From contig OX421967.1 of NCBI GenBank assembly GCA_949128115.1, positions 23,824,635 to 23,888,634 on the forward strand: 64,000 nucleotides of DNA, read 5' to 3'. Every line of letters begins with the position of its first letter. Within the stretch, counting starts at the first letter, position 1. Position numbers and translations under genes: made by a program. Origin of the DNA: Anaspis maculata (taxonomy: Eukaryota; Arthropoda; Insecta; Coleoptera; Scraptiidae). Shown here one piece after another: positions 34,819 to 46,695 of the stretch. The notes beneath the pieces were generated by a model. The model did not search any database, was not told where the DNA came from, and worked only from the letters and a program-made list of their open reading frames with translations.

Positions 34819-35793
34819 CAGTGGCGGCTGGTGAGGGAGGGCTCAAGGGCGGCGCCCCCCCAACGCTAAAGGCGCCAAGAGATTTTTATCGGTAGGAAGA
34901 CATGGAAGGCATTTTATTAATTATACTTATTCCAAAGATTTGGTTTAATGCAAAAACGTTCTGTCATTAGTCAATTAATATTTCAACAAAATAATTCTAA
35001 GCGATCGCACGGTCGAAGAAGTTCGTCTTGGGCTCCGCATTCGGCGCCCATCGCCGATGCGGTGATGCCGGGGTGCACCCGCGCAAAACATGTGCCGTAA
35101 CCATGGCAACGCGAGACGCGGCTCCCGCTCTATACTGCAGATATGGGCTCCGTTTCTCGAGCCCCCAGCCGATTGAAATAATCGATATTAATATTTATGT
35201 ACTCTTCGATTAGTCAACAGTTTGCAAACATGAAGATAGCTGACCTAAAAAAGGTACATTTAGGTCATCAAGCCTACTCAAGCCTACAAGAAGAAATAAA
35301 TGCAACAAAACAACGGACGTCCGATTACAGCATTGATTTACTGAATATAAAGCAAATCGAACCCGCAAGAATAAATTCGTGGTGCATTAACTCACACGTA
35401 ATTTTGACAAAACAGTAAATGCTAAAACTCCATATGGTTGTGCTGCGGATACGACAAAAAAGTTTTTGTCTCGAGTTTCGTCATTTCGCGAACTGAGAAC
35501 GGTTCTATCTGCACTCTTTGTAGAGAATGTTTTTCGAACTTCGAACCAACAAAACATGGACGAAATGTTCCATGATTGGAACAATTAGATCAGAAACGGT
35601 AAAGGAATAAAAGCCTCTTTCTCTAGTTTCTGATCTAATTGTTTATATCAGGGAACATTTTGTCCATGTTTTCCTGGTTCGAAGTTCAAAACATTTTCTA
35701 CAAGAAGTGCAGATAGAACATTATAGTTCTCAGCTCGCGAATTTGTTATTAACTTGAGCCCTCCTTGCAAAAAACTCACGAGCCGCCACTGGT
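34819..35793. mobile_element. non-autonomous hAT element with 8-bp duplication
   Basis: A 975-bp element. The ends CAGTGGCGGCTGGTGAG and CTCACGAGCCGCCACTG are inverted repeats with one mismatch. The exact 8-bp duplication GTAGCGAC is at 34811-34818 and 35794-35801, diagnostic of hAT transposition. The interior has no full transposase; it contains its own palindrome (about 35490-35740, both arms with AACATGGACGAAATGTTCC-like sequence). It lies at the centre of the 33.5-41.9 kb palindrome. Confidence 0.92.
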
Positions 35794-36544
35794 AGCGACA
35801 TTTTTGACGACCCTCCTGCATAACTAGGATAGAACAATCCCTTTCGGTTTAGCTTCAAACTAAAGAACACATTTCTTCGAACTCTACCAGTATCAATTGG
35901 AAGCATTTTTGCTAACAGATTTCGTCCAATCGGGTTTGAGACGAGGACGTGACCCTGCCGTTTTTGCGTTTTTCACAAAAATCGAAGCAAACTTTTCGTT
36001 CAACTGTTTGCCAAAAGAACACCATTTGGCTGATGATGATGAAATTCAGTGACTGGCTTTACAAAATAATGTGGATTATAATATCGCAAACATGTCATCG
36101 ATCCAAAATTCCATTTGGTCATGACTGTCACGTTAGTGGAGAGAAATCAAGACAAGCGAATATTATGCCTCATGGGCGTGAGGCTCAGTAGCGCACTTCC
36201 TTTTTGAAGGGTTAATGAACGCAAGATGTTAATTTAGGGTTCTACCGTTATTTGGGCGGAAATTTCAATATGGCGGCCAAAATAGCGTCAGAATCATAGA
36301 ATTTGGCTCATTTGCCAATCAAAATAGAATTTGGCGAATCAAAATGATCGTACTATAGACAAGGATAAGTTACAAGTTTCATGAAAATCGTTCCACTAAT
36401 AAGATTTCAATATGGCGGCCAAGAGGGTGGCAGAATGTTGGAATTTGGCTTGAGAATAAGAATGATCATACGAAACAAAGGTAAGTCCCAAGCTCCATGA
36501 AAATCGTCGAGTTATAAAAAATTTCAATATGGTGACCAAGATGG

Positions 36545-37480
36545 CGGCAGAGCATCATTTGTCAAAAATTGGATGTATTTTGATGAAGTTCACATCGCCT
36601 GTGAATTTCACTCAAATCGGACCACTTTCAGAGAGATTCAAAATGGCGGACCAAAGATGGCAGCCAAGTGACAAAATTCATTTATCAAATTTATATGGAG
36701 GACACGTCAATTTCATTGGCATTAGCACCACATCGCTATCTCTTTTCGTTGAGGCATAATTCTCCTAGTTCTATCACTTCGAAACATTTTAATAGTGAGA
36801 ATACAAGATGGCGGCGGGCCATCAATGGTCGAAAATTGGATGTATCTTAATGAAGTTCACATCGCCTGCAAATTTTACTCAAATCGGACCACTTTCAGAG
36901 AAATTCAAAATGGCGGATGAAAGATGACGGCCAAGTGACAAAAATTATTGGTCAACTTCATATGGTGGACACGTACGCATTTTATTGGCGTTTGCACCAC
37001 ATCGATATATCTTTTCGTTAAGGCATAATTCTCCTAGTTCTATCACTCCGAAACATGTTTAATAGTGAGAATACAAGATGGCGGCGGGGCATCAATTGTC
37101 AAAAATTTGATGTATCCTGATGGAGTTCACAACGCCTGCAAATTTCACTCAAATCGGACCACTTTCAGAGAAATTCAAAATGGCGGATGAAAGATGACGG
37201 CCAAGTGACAAAAATTATTGGTCAACTTTATATGGTGGTCACGTACGCATTCGATTGGCGTTTACACCACATCGATATCTCTTTTCGTTGAGGCATAATT
37301 CTCCTAGTTCTATCACTTCGAAATATGTTCAATAGTGAGAATACAAGATGGCGGCGGGGCATCAATTGTCGAAAATTGAATAGATCTTGATGTGGTTTAC
37401 ATTGCCTGTAAATTTCATTTCAATCGGATCACTTTTAGAGAAATTCAAAATGGCGGATTAAAGATGGCGGCGGAATAACA
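36545..37480 (+). repeat. ~267-bp tandem repeat, about 3.5 copies
   Basis: Units begin near 36545, 36811, 37080 and 37350 with AAGATGGCGGC-GG-CATCA and contain AATCGGACCACTTTCAGAG and GGCATAATTCTCCTAGTTCT. This is the internal cargo of element copy 3. The short phrase ATGGCGGC is shared with the ~110-bp arrays of copies 1 and 2, but the units are otherwise different. Confidence 0.85.
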
Positions 37481-37518
37481 AAAAACCAAAAGTCAAATTG
37501 ACATCCTGGACATATGTA

Positions 37519-37672
37519 CGATCGCACGCAAAATTAACGGAGACAGTGTTTCGCACGGAGTGTACCGATTTAATGAATTTTAGCCTTCTTGTCACTGTGA
37601 CACCAAGCCAAAATTCAGTAAATCGGTACACTCCGCGCGAAACACTGTCTCCGTTTATTTTGCGTGCGATCG
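37519..37672. mobile_element. 154-bp MITE with CGATCGCACGCAAAAT ends
   Basis: Ends CGATCGCACGCAAAATTAAC and complement, TA at 37517-37518 and 37673-37674. About 55-bp arms with GGAGACAGTGTTTCGC in both orientations. It is inserted in the tandem-repeat cargo of element copy 3. Confidence 0.85.
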
Positions 37673-37734
37673 TACTATTGATCAGCGTTCACACCACATC
37701 GATATCTTTATTCCCTGAGGAGTTATCCCGGGTA

Positions 37735-37784
37735 CGGACGGACGGACGGACAGACGGACGGACGGACAGACGGACGGACGGACA
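37735..37784. repeat. (GGAC)n microsatellite with GACA variants
   Basis: Blocks of three to four GGAC units separated by AGAC variants. It marks the 3' subterminal region of element copy 3. Confidence 0.95.
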
Positions 37785-37880
37785 AAGTGAAGCTAAAAGC
37801 GCCTTTTTCCCATTTTTGGGAAAGTGCGCTAAAAAACGAACTTGATAACGTTTCTGGGCGCAATTCAGGACCTGGTTTTT

Positions 37881-40800
37881 CAACAACAATACCATAAGAA
37901 GGATCTATTTTGTCGACAAAATTGAATTTCTCGATAACTGGTCGCTAGGCATTTTTCGAAAACCAGCTGCCACAGAAAAAAACGACGGGTGCACAGCACG
38001 AGTCGATTTTCTGTGACAGCTGGTTTGAGAGAAATGCCAAGACCAGTTTGAGAGAATAAATTCAATTTTGTAGACATAAATGGATTCTTCGAATGGTATT
38101 TAATGGACTATTTTTTTTAAACGTTTATTTCAAATCACTTGTTATAAATATCAAAGGCAAAGGTACAGTTGCTGTTATTCAAAGATTTGGAAAGGCTTCG
38201 GCCAAAGTACAACGACGCTGCTTCTATGAGAATGGTTGGTTATTTTCATTTCAGTCAATCCAATTTTTCCGCACTGGCTTTTGCATGTCCATTTGCTTTC
38301 CTGTCCCAAGCGCTGCATTTTTATACCAACACGCATGTTATAATGCCCAATCTCTCAAACTATCGGCAATCTGCGGCACTGTTGTATCTCCGACAAATCA
38401 TAGTCCATTCCGCGTGTTTTTCGTGTTTTTCGGGACGATCACTCTCTCCTTATTCGGACATGGCAAATTCGCCACTCATCATTAGGAACTGTTTTGTATT
38501 TTCTACTCACAAACACTGACAGACAATCAAGCAATAATTATTAAATTTTACAATTTGACATTCACGTTATCGTTGTTATGGTGAGTGTATCAACAGCCAG
38601 TTTTGTCACCCTGCAGAGGTTTATTCAGTAGCAGCAGAAGTTTTGTCACCCCACCATTAATTTGCCATTGCAAAACTGTTGACATTGGTTGTAATGGTAA
38701 CACGTGGTACCAAATACAGCGTCGCTATTGGTTTAAAACGTCAAAAAAAAATAGTCAACAACAATACCATAAGAAGGATCTATTTTGTCGACAAAATTGA
38801 ATTTCTCGATAACTGGTCGCTAGGCATTTTTCGAAAACCAGCTGCCACAGAAAAAAACGACGAGTGCACAGCACGAGTCGTTTTTCTGTGACAGCTGGTT
38901 TGAGAGAAATGCCAAGACCAGTTTGAGAGAATAAATTCAATTTTGTAGACATAAATGGATTCTTCGAATGGTATTTAATGGACTATTTTTTTAAACGTTT
39001 ATTTCAAATCACTTGTTATAAATATCAAAGGTACAGTTGCTGTTATTCAAAGATTTGGAAAGGCTTCGGCCAAAGTACATCGACGCTGCTTCTATGAGAA
39101 TGGTTGGTTATTTTCATTTCAGTCAATCCAATTTTTCCGCACTGGCTTTTGCATGTCCATTTGCTTTCCTGTCCCAAGCGCTGCATTTTTATACCAACAC
39201 GCATGTTATAATGCCCAATCTCTCAAACTATCGGCAATCTGCGGCACTGTTGTATCTCCGACAAACCATAGTCCATTCCGCGTGTTTTTCGTGTTTTTCG
39301 GGACGATCACTCTCTCCTTATTCGGACATGGCAAATTCGCCACTCATCATTAGGAACTGTTTTGTATTTTCTACTCACAAACACTGACAGACAATCAAGC
39401 AATAATTATTAAATTTTACAATTTGACATTCACGTTATCGTTGTTATGGTGAGTGTATCAACAGCCAGTTTTGTCACCCTGCAGAGGTTTATTCAGTAGC
39501 AGCAGAAGTTTTGTCACCCCACCATTAATTTGCCATTGCAAAACTGTTGACATTGGTTGTAATGGTAACACGTGGTACTAAATACAGCGTCGCTATTGGT
39601 TTAAAACGTCAAAAAAAAAATAGTCAACAACAATACCATAAGAAGGATCTATTTTGTCGACAAAATTGAATTTCTCGATAACTGGTCGCTAGGCATTTTT
39701 CGAAAAACAGCTGCCACAGAAAAAAACGACGAGTGCACAGCACGAGTCGTTTTTCTGTGACAGCTGGTTTGAGAGAAATGCCAAGACCAGTTTGAGAGAA
39801 TAAATTCAATTTTGTAGACATAAATGGATTCTTCGAATGGTATTTAACGGACTATTTTTTTTAAACGTTTATTTCAAATCACTTGTTATAAATATCAAAG
39901 GTACAGTTGTTGTTATTCAAAGATTTGGAAAGGCTTCGGCCAGAGTGCAACGACGATGCTTCTATGAGAATGGTTGGTTATTTTCATTTCAGTCAATCCA
40001 CTTTTTCCGCACTAGCTCTTGTCCATATTTGCTTTCCTGTCCCAAGCGCTGCATTTTTATACCAACACGCATGTTATAATGCCCAATCTTTCAAAATATC
40101 GGCAATCTGCGGCACTGTTGTATCTCCGACAAATCATAGTCCTATTTCGCGTGTTTTTTGTGTTTTTCGGGACGATCAGTCTCTCCTTATTCGAACATGG
40201 CAAACTCGCCACTCATCATTAGGAACTGTTTATGTATTTTCTACTCACAAACACTGACAGACAATCAACCAATAACTATTAAATTTTACAATTTGACATT
40301 CACGTTATCGTTGTTATGGTGAGTGTATCAACAGCCAGTTTTGTCACCCTGCAGAGGTTTATTCAGTAGCAGCAAGAGTTTTGTCGCCCCACCATTAATT
40401 TGCCATTGCAAAACTGTTGACATTGGTTGTAATGGTAACACGTGGTACTTAATACAGCGTCGCTATTGGTTCAAAACGTCAAAAAAAAATAGTCAACAAC
40501 AATACCATAAGAAGGATCTATTTTGTCGACAAAATTGAATGTCTCGATAACTGGTCGCTAGGCATTTTTCGAAAACCAGCTGCCACAGAAAAAAACGACG
40601 AGTGCACAGCACGAGTCGTTTTTCTGTGACAGTTGGTTTGAGAGAAATGCCAAGACCAGTTTGAGAGAATAAATTCAATTTTGTAGACATAAATGGATTC
40701 TTCGAATGGTATTTAATGGACTATTTTTGTTAAACGTTTATTTCAAATCACTCCTTATAAATATCAAAGGTACAGTTGTTGTTATTCAAAGATTTGGAAA

Positions 40801-41364
40801 GGCTTCGGCCGGAGTACAACGACGCTGCTTCTATGAGAATGGTTGGTTATTTCCATTTCAGTTAATCCAATTTTTCCGCACTGGCTTTTGCATGTCCATT
40901 TGCTTTCCTGTCCCAAGCGCTGCATTTTTATACCAACACGCATGTTATAATGCCCAATCTCTCAAACTATCGGCAATCTGCGGCACTGTTGTATCTCCGA
41001 CAAATCATAGTCCATTCCGCGTGTTTTTTGTGTTTTTCGGGACGATCAGTCTCTCCTTATTCGGACATGGCAAATTCGCCACTCATCATTAGGAACTGTT
41101 TTGTATTTTCTACTCACAAACACTGACAGACAATCAAGCAATAATTATTAAATTTTACAATTTGACATTCACGTTATCGTTGTTATGGTGAGTGTATCAA
41201 CAGCCAGTTTTGTCACCCTGCAGAGGTTTATTCAGTAGCAGCAGAAGTTTTGTCACCCCACCATTAATTTGCCATTGCAAAACTGTTGACATTGGTTGTA
41301 ATGGTAACACGTGGTACTAAATACAGCGTCGCTATTGGTTTGAAACGTCAAAAAAAAAAATAGT
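37881..41364 (+). repeat. 869-bp satellite, four tandem units
   Basis: Units start CAACAACAATACCATAAGAA at 37881, 38756, 39625 and 40494 (lengths 875, 869, 869 and 871) and end in an A-run plus TAGT. They differ at only a few percent of positions. Each unit opens with a ~155-bp inverted repeat (AAAATTGAATTTCTCGATAA against its imperfect complement) around CGAGTGCACAGCACGAGTCG. Open frames of 65-130 codons recur because the units are nearly identical; there is no sign they are coding. The array interrupts the right arm of the big palindrome between GGTTTTTCA and TTATAAAAC. Confidence 0.95.
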
Positions 41365-41944
41365 CATTATAAAACGATCGTATGTGTCCAACAAAGTCGT
41401 CACCTGTTGTTTTTTTTTCAACAATTCCACGAGGGCAATTTGAAGATGGCGCCCACGATGAAAAAAAAAGAAGATCTCAGTTTCGAATTTAGCAAGCTTA
41501 ATCGATGTCCCCACATCGCGTTTCATTAAAAACATGATTATTTGGCGGAATATCAAGTTGCAGCTCGATATCTCCAAAAACAACTGATTTATTCAAAAAA
41601 GAAAAAAATTAAGAAGTTTCACTTCTCCCAGCGTATTCCGGAAACGCTTCAAGATATTTCAAAACTGTTTGCAGCACCTTCATGAGCATGAAACCCTTCA
41701 TCAATATCCTGATTCACATACGTTCATCGGTTATGGTTCGAGATTTAATTTACGATTTTTCAATCGTTTTTTTTTCTACTTCACCCTGTATAAAGTGTCT
41801 GCACGATTCGCGCCGATGTCCCCACATCCAGATTGGTCCAGAGTGGTCTCAGTAACAGGCATGCAAAGTGACAATGCTTGGTATAAAAGTGCAAGGTATT
41901 TCCCACTAACGTCCGGACTAATCGTGGTTTGAATGATAGTTGCG

Positions 41945-42290
41945 GCGGTACGCTAGCGAAATGACCCTGACTCTGCATTTTGTGATACTGCAATGAAATT
42001 TGGCATATGCAAACTACGTAGAATTTCAAGTGATTCGACCTGCAGCACTAAAAAATTTGTCCATTAGTTGGCGACTGGGGGCCCCTCAAAATTTCAAGAC
42101 GTCAGAGCTTTTACCATGCACCATTCAGTACCGCCCTATATACCGTACAGGACCTAAAAAATTTTGTTCTTGACCATCATAACATTTTTCGTCATGTCAA
42201 TTCCATTCTTCTTACAGAAAAAAGATTTATTTTTCTGGTCAGCAAATCAAACAATAATATTTTTTTTGACCACAAAATAGTAGGTATATT
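41945..42290 (+). repeat. interspersed repeat O, copy 1 (uninterrupted)
   Basis: Matches 58260-58570 plus 59150-59215 in reverse complement: GGCCCCTCAAAATTTCA, CAGTACCGCCCTATA, and TTGACCACAAA. This copy runs straight through the point where the other copy carries a 591-bp insertion. Confidence 0.75.
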
Positions 42291-43949
42291 ATAATACAAG
42301 TTTTATAAGTGTATGGCCATAACGGCGCACCGACCATCGCCTGGTACCATCGCCTCGCCCATAGCCTAGTACCCTCGCCTCGACCATAGCACCATAGCCT
42401 GGCACCTTCGCCTAGACCATCGCCTTGTCCTAAAGCTACCTACTGTTATTATACGTATAGGTAGTGCCCGAAGTCTTGACTTTCTGATTATTTGGCGATT
42501 GTTATTAGGAAGAAAATACGCAAATATATCTACCACAGTTATGGACTTTACCTCCTCGCTCCTCGTCGTCGTCCTCGTCCTCGGACGATGAAAATATTGC
42601 ACTTAGCAGCGCAAACATAAGAAATTGGCGAATGCATGCAATCACAAACTCAAAAAAAACCGGTTGTGTCACCCCAAAACTTCCCCGACGAGTAGCAAGG
42701 AACGGATGGAAATTTTATTATGAAATGATGTTCCTTCGGGTGGGAAATTGGAGAAAAAGATTGAAGAATTGAGATATTTTCTCTAATTAGGGATTCATTT
42801 AGAGCTCCATCATTTGAGTCTCGTCTTGATGAGCTAGGCCGGTGGATTTTAAAGCGGGAAACTCTCGGACAACTTGAAGAATTTCAAGAGAAATTGCCTG
42901 GAAATGTTCAAGAATCAATTACCTTTTGTTTGAAGAACGTTAGTATAAATCTGTTCACAAGCGAAAAAGTTACAAATTTGCAGGTTTTCATTATAGGAAC
43001 CAAATTATGTAAAAGAAAAGCGAGTGAGGCAGTCAGACGCATTAGTACATGGATAGAGGTGATCGATCCGAAACTGGCACCACAGAAAGATTGAAAATAG
43101 TTTGCAGGAAATTGAAAATTTTGAAAACTTGAATTTTCCGGGAAAACCTCAAAAAAATTTCCAAATCATTTTATTATGAAGATCGTCAATTACGGCTTCA
43201 CTTTTAAGCTCCATTATTCAAATCCGGTTTCGATAACCCAAACCTGTTTTACATTTTCAACAGGGGAATTCCCGGGAAATTGAGAAGAAAATCATTCGAA
43301 AATGTTCAAGAGCCAGTAACCTCTTGTTTGAAAGAAAAAGATGAAAATCTGTTCACGGGATAAAAAGTTGGAAAATTTGCGGTTTTTCTAGAGATGAAAA
43401 CTCGGAAACCGTGAGTTCGATTTCGAAAATTTTCTTTCCAAAAATTAATTTAATCTTTTCTCCAACTTTCGTTCCCAGCATGTCTGCACCTAAAATGAAT
43501 ATTTCGTGGGGCTCACCGCATGTCAAAGTTGGCATAGTCGTTTTTTCAAATTCACAGAATATACTTATTTCGTTTTGAAAAAATTACCGTCAGAAAACCT
43601 GAACCGTGCCGATTTTGAAAATGGGACTACACGACGCCCAATCAAATATACTTTCGATATCAGTTTGACTTTTTCGAAAAAAGTTGATCGCCGAGCAGTA
43701 ATGAGTTTTTGAGTGAAGTCCTGCATCAAAGGCGAGTCGTTCTGGTCAAAATTCGGGCGAGAGGCCTTCTCAGGTGGCAACGGCTAGGAGAAATTTTGAA
43801 AATTCATACCGCTCGACTGGAAAATGGTGGAAGATTGCAACTCCAGACTTGATTTGACTCTTTTGTTTTGTTGCTTGCTGCGAAATTTGGTCCCAATCCA
43901 TCTGATAGATTTTGAATAATTGAATGGTAAAATTTTGAACTTTGACATT

Positions 43950-44395
43950 TTTTATTATTTGACAGATGACAGATAGAGGGAAACTATCAACTGTTCTGAA
44001 TACAGTTTTTTATGGACTCTCAAGCGTTATTCTGCAACTCAAGTTCCGTAATGTATAACATCTATTATTCTTTGGTAGTGGCATTTCCGTTTGACAGATA
44101 ACAACCAAAAACTAATGGGCTCATTCCAGGGACCAACAATGTCCGCATGCCGAATTTTAAGTCGATCGGATCAACGCTGCGCCTGCGGCTGTAATCGTAG
44201 AAGGTTACAGACAAGACAAACAGACAGACACACATACAGACAGACATCACTCCAAAAATGTTCTTAATCGTCTTGGGGGACCTCAAAATGGATATATCCG
44301 TCTTTATCTCGAAAAATTGTTTTAGCGCATTCACAATACTTCCCCTCCTCGTTGGGTGGTGGGTCGGGGAAGTAAAAAGAAAACACCAATATGAA
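43950..44395 (+). repeat. interspersed repeat X, copy 2
   Basis: Contains CAGACAGACATCACTCC, CTTGGGGGACCTCAAAATGG, TTTTAGCGCATTCACAATAC and TTCCCCTCCTC, all present at 63600-63775. The upstream part (GACAGATGACAGATAGAGGG, then GTGGCATTTCCGTTTGACAG) is shared with 16230-16310 and 49380-49430. Confidence 0.7.
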
Positions 44396-44429
44396 ATGAA
44401 AACCAAATAGAGAAATTACACGTTTCAAC

Positions 44430-45057
44430 TAGGTACCTATATTTCGCGACTTTCTTCCCGTTTTCTGTGTTTTATTCCTTATTTTTGAACGTACTTCAAC
44501 TATTTTGGCGCGATACTTTCCATGCGTTGTTATCCTTTCTTTGCGCTCTTCCGCTATTTTTCCTGCATTTCATTCTTTCTTTACACGCATCGACTGCCTT
44601 TTGGAGCCAATTTCTTCCCTTTGTGTGTAATGTATTCCTTCTGTTCTGTATTTTTTTTAAACTTTAACGATTGCTGTGATTTTTAGCCCTGTCTCTTGTT
44701 TTACGACGCGTTCTTCTTAGCTTCTTCCCACCCAACACCCTTATTTTGCTCCCCAGTCCCGTTGGTATCTTCTGGTAGCATATTGCCACAAAACCAATGT
44801 CTTTTGGTGGTTTTCTCACTATTTCTTGCGATATTTCGCCCTGTTTTTTTCATTTCATGACGCGTTATTTTTAGCTTTCCCTTCCCAACACCCCTTTTTT
44901 GCTCCCCAGTTCCGCTGCTGTGTTTTATCTTTCTTTTATTTTCATTTCCATTTCGTTCAGGGGATTGCGTATCCGCCTGGCGCCAAAAAAATACACTGCG
45001 CAGTTTTACAACCTTCTGATTTTATTTCTCGAAAGTTTGTGGATCTCCCGCCACATT

Positions 45058-45090
<33 letters not shown>

Positions 45091-45120
45091 TTCGTCTTTG
45101 TTACGGCGAAGTCTAGCCAA
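44430..45120. other. pyrimidine-rich stretch with an internal ~180-bp duplication
   Basis: The plus strand is strongly C+T biased. Two related copies (about 44680-44760 and 44840-44925) contain CGACGCGTT/GACGCGTT and TTTTGCTCCCCAGT. An (AAT)n run lies at 45057-45092, followed by a hairpin CTACTCTAC-TTAACC-GTAGAGTAG. The microsatellite end suggests the 3' end of a retroposon, but I found no supporting coding region. Confidence 0.45.
45057..45092. repeat. (AAT)n microsatellite
   Basis: About eleven to twelve trinucleotide units. Confidence 0.95.
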
Positions 45121-46566
45121 TGGCTACTCTACTTAACCGTAGAGTAGCTTTTCATTTCCTTTGAAAAAGCTTCTTGGTCACTGTTTGTAGTCCATTCCTA
45201 CTTTTGCGATGATCAAAATCGAGATTCCCTTTATGACACGGTTACCGTCGTTTATTACTTTCTACCCCTCTACTTTCTGCCTCGACGAATATTTTTGAAT
45301 TCTAGTCACATCTTCAGATTCTACATTGAATTTAGAAAGGGAAAAATGTCCTTGATATTTTTTATCGGAGGCTTCGTTTTCGAGAATTTTGAGTTTCGAT
45401 GTCTGGAAACATGGTCGAAAGAGCTGCTTTTATTACTGAACTTTAAAATCAAATTGAAAAACCCAACATATTGCTGCAAAAATCGCGTGCGATGGGCGAT
45501 GGTCTGAACAATACCATGCTCTATTTCTCGAGGCAAGGCTATGGTGCCAGGCTATGTGCGGTGCGCTGTGCGAGGCTCCATTTTGGCCACGTACATTTAA
45601 AACAACGCATGTATTTTTTGCGTGTGCGAGGCGATGGTGCCAGGCTATGGTACAAGGCGATGGTCGGTGCGCCGTTGTGGACACGAAAAGCCAGGCGATG
45701 TGCGAGGCCTCACTGCGGACACTTACATTTAAAACAATGCATCTATTTTTTCTAGAGTACGAGGCTATGGGCCAGGCGATGGTACCAGGCGATGGTCGGT
45801 GCGCCGTTATGGCCACACACTAATACAGCGTATTGTCACACGCGTCATTTTGAAGCACGAGGAGCGAAGCGACGAGTGATTCAATTGACGAGTGTGACAA
45901 TAGGTCTTATGAAACGTGTGTTATATACAATTTTTTTCTATTTTGCAACTATTCCATGCTTTTTTTTTATAAAAAAAATGTGAAATATGTGCCTATGCTA
46001 ACAAAATTGTTGGGAATTGCTCTTGATGGTGAAAGCACAGTTTATCATCAGAAATGAGCCGGGTTTTTCTGAAATAAACCCCTTTTGCGAAGTGATGTCA
46101 CCTAGGCTGTCTTTCTGTCAGTGAGTGCTGTCATGTCGATGTCATGCCCCCTGATATTGCCAACATTTGGGATTAAAAAAATGCGTATCGAAATGGAGCC
46201 TCTTACGATACGCGAATGACGTCATTTGCGTATCGTAATGACTTTCTTATGAACGCGAAATAAAAATCTGTTGTGGGGCGACACAAAACTTTCTCGGCGG
46301 TATCCAGAGACCTCAGTGATGATTTTGGGCTAAGCGTCCCTTCGGGAAGGTCAGATTTAATTAGGACATTGATGAAAAAGTTCTACATAGTCAGTTGAGC
46401 GTTAAGCGAGGATCCTGCATCCATTGTTTGGCCGACAGAACAAGTGACAGGTTAGGTTAGTTTTCCAAGGTGATGAAATAATTCAAAAGGTAGAACTAGG
46501 TAGCTAATTGTTGTGATATCTCAAGAATGCATGCTAGTTTCTTATTGAAATTGTTCCTACTTTATA

Positions 46567-46691
46567 GCTGTATTACACTACACAATTTCTTGTACAATCT
46601 GCCAAAATAGTGTCAAAAAACAATGAACTTGATTGTTCAACTGACAGATTGTACAAGAAGTTGTACAAGAAATTGTGTAGTGTAATACAGC
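46567..46691. mobile_element. TA-flanked palindromic MITE, copy 2
   Basis: Same family as 7621-7751: GCTGTATTACACTACACAAT ends, and internal GCCAAAATAGTGTCAAAAAA. TA at 46565-46566 and 46692-46693. It directly abuts the next element. Confidence 0.85.
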
Positions 46692-46695
46692 TATA

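Larger units (their letters stand above)
36151..37834 (+). mobile_element. hairpin-ended, satellite-carrying element, copy 3
   Basis: 5' end ACAAGCGAATATTATGCCTC with hairpin GCCTCATGGGCGTGAGGC (one G-T wobble) and AGTAGCGCACTTCC. 3' end: a (GGAC)n tract, then TTTCCCATTTTTGGGAAA within GCGC...GCGC and CTAAAA. The opposite palindrome arm (34365-34400) is uninterrupted, so insertion lies between GAAATCAAG and an A-rich stretch before GAACTTGATAACG. The cargo is four ~267-bp repeats plus a 154-bp MITE. No inverted termini and no transposase. Confidence 0.75.
33550..41937. repeat. giant palindrome with layered insertions
   Basis: The left arm runs 33550-34818. The right arm survives as 35802-36150, 37835-37880 and 41365-41937. 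Matched blocks include TAGTCCGGACGTT, CTTCACCCTGTATAAAG, GTGTCCAACAAAGTCGTCAC, TTCAGGACCTGGTTTTTCA, CTTGATAACGTTTC and the TTGGCTGATGATGATGAAAT region. A hAT element sits at the centre. A hairpin-ended element and an 869-bp satellite array interrupt only the right arm. The left arm also has about 200 bp near 33870-34075 with no partner. An earlier palindrome of about 1.2-kb arms is the simplest reading. Confidence 0.85.
42314..45824. repeat. block framed by an inverted minisatellite
   Basis: The left edge TGGCCATAACGGCGCACCGA with CCATCGCCTGGTACCATCGCC repeats (42314-42440) is mirrored at 45640-45824 (GGCGATGGTACCAGGCGATGG and CGGTGCGCCGTTATGGCCA). The minisatellite alternates GGCGATGG and GGCTATGG with TGCCA or TACCA. 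The right side is longer and includes two ACATTTAAAACAA-GCAT-TATTTTTT spacers. The interior is not palindromic. Whether this is one element or two inverted fragments is unclear. Confidence 0.6.

Noticed and set aside
30119..37480. Spaced short repeats (ATGGCGGCCA) as a CRISPR-like array
   Set aside because: The units are contiguous 110-270-bp tandem repeats with conserved spacers, in a eukaryotic intron with no cas genes.
38093..41092. Recurring 65-130-codon frames in each satellite unit
   Set aside because: The units are almost identical, so the frames repeat automatically. There is no start context, domain or codon bias to support coding.
44467..45147. Several plus-strand frames rich in F, S and L
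   Set aside because: They follow from the strong pyrimidine bias of the stretch and run through an (AAT)n microsatellite.
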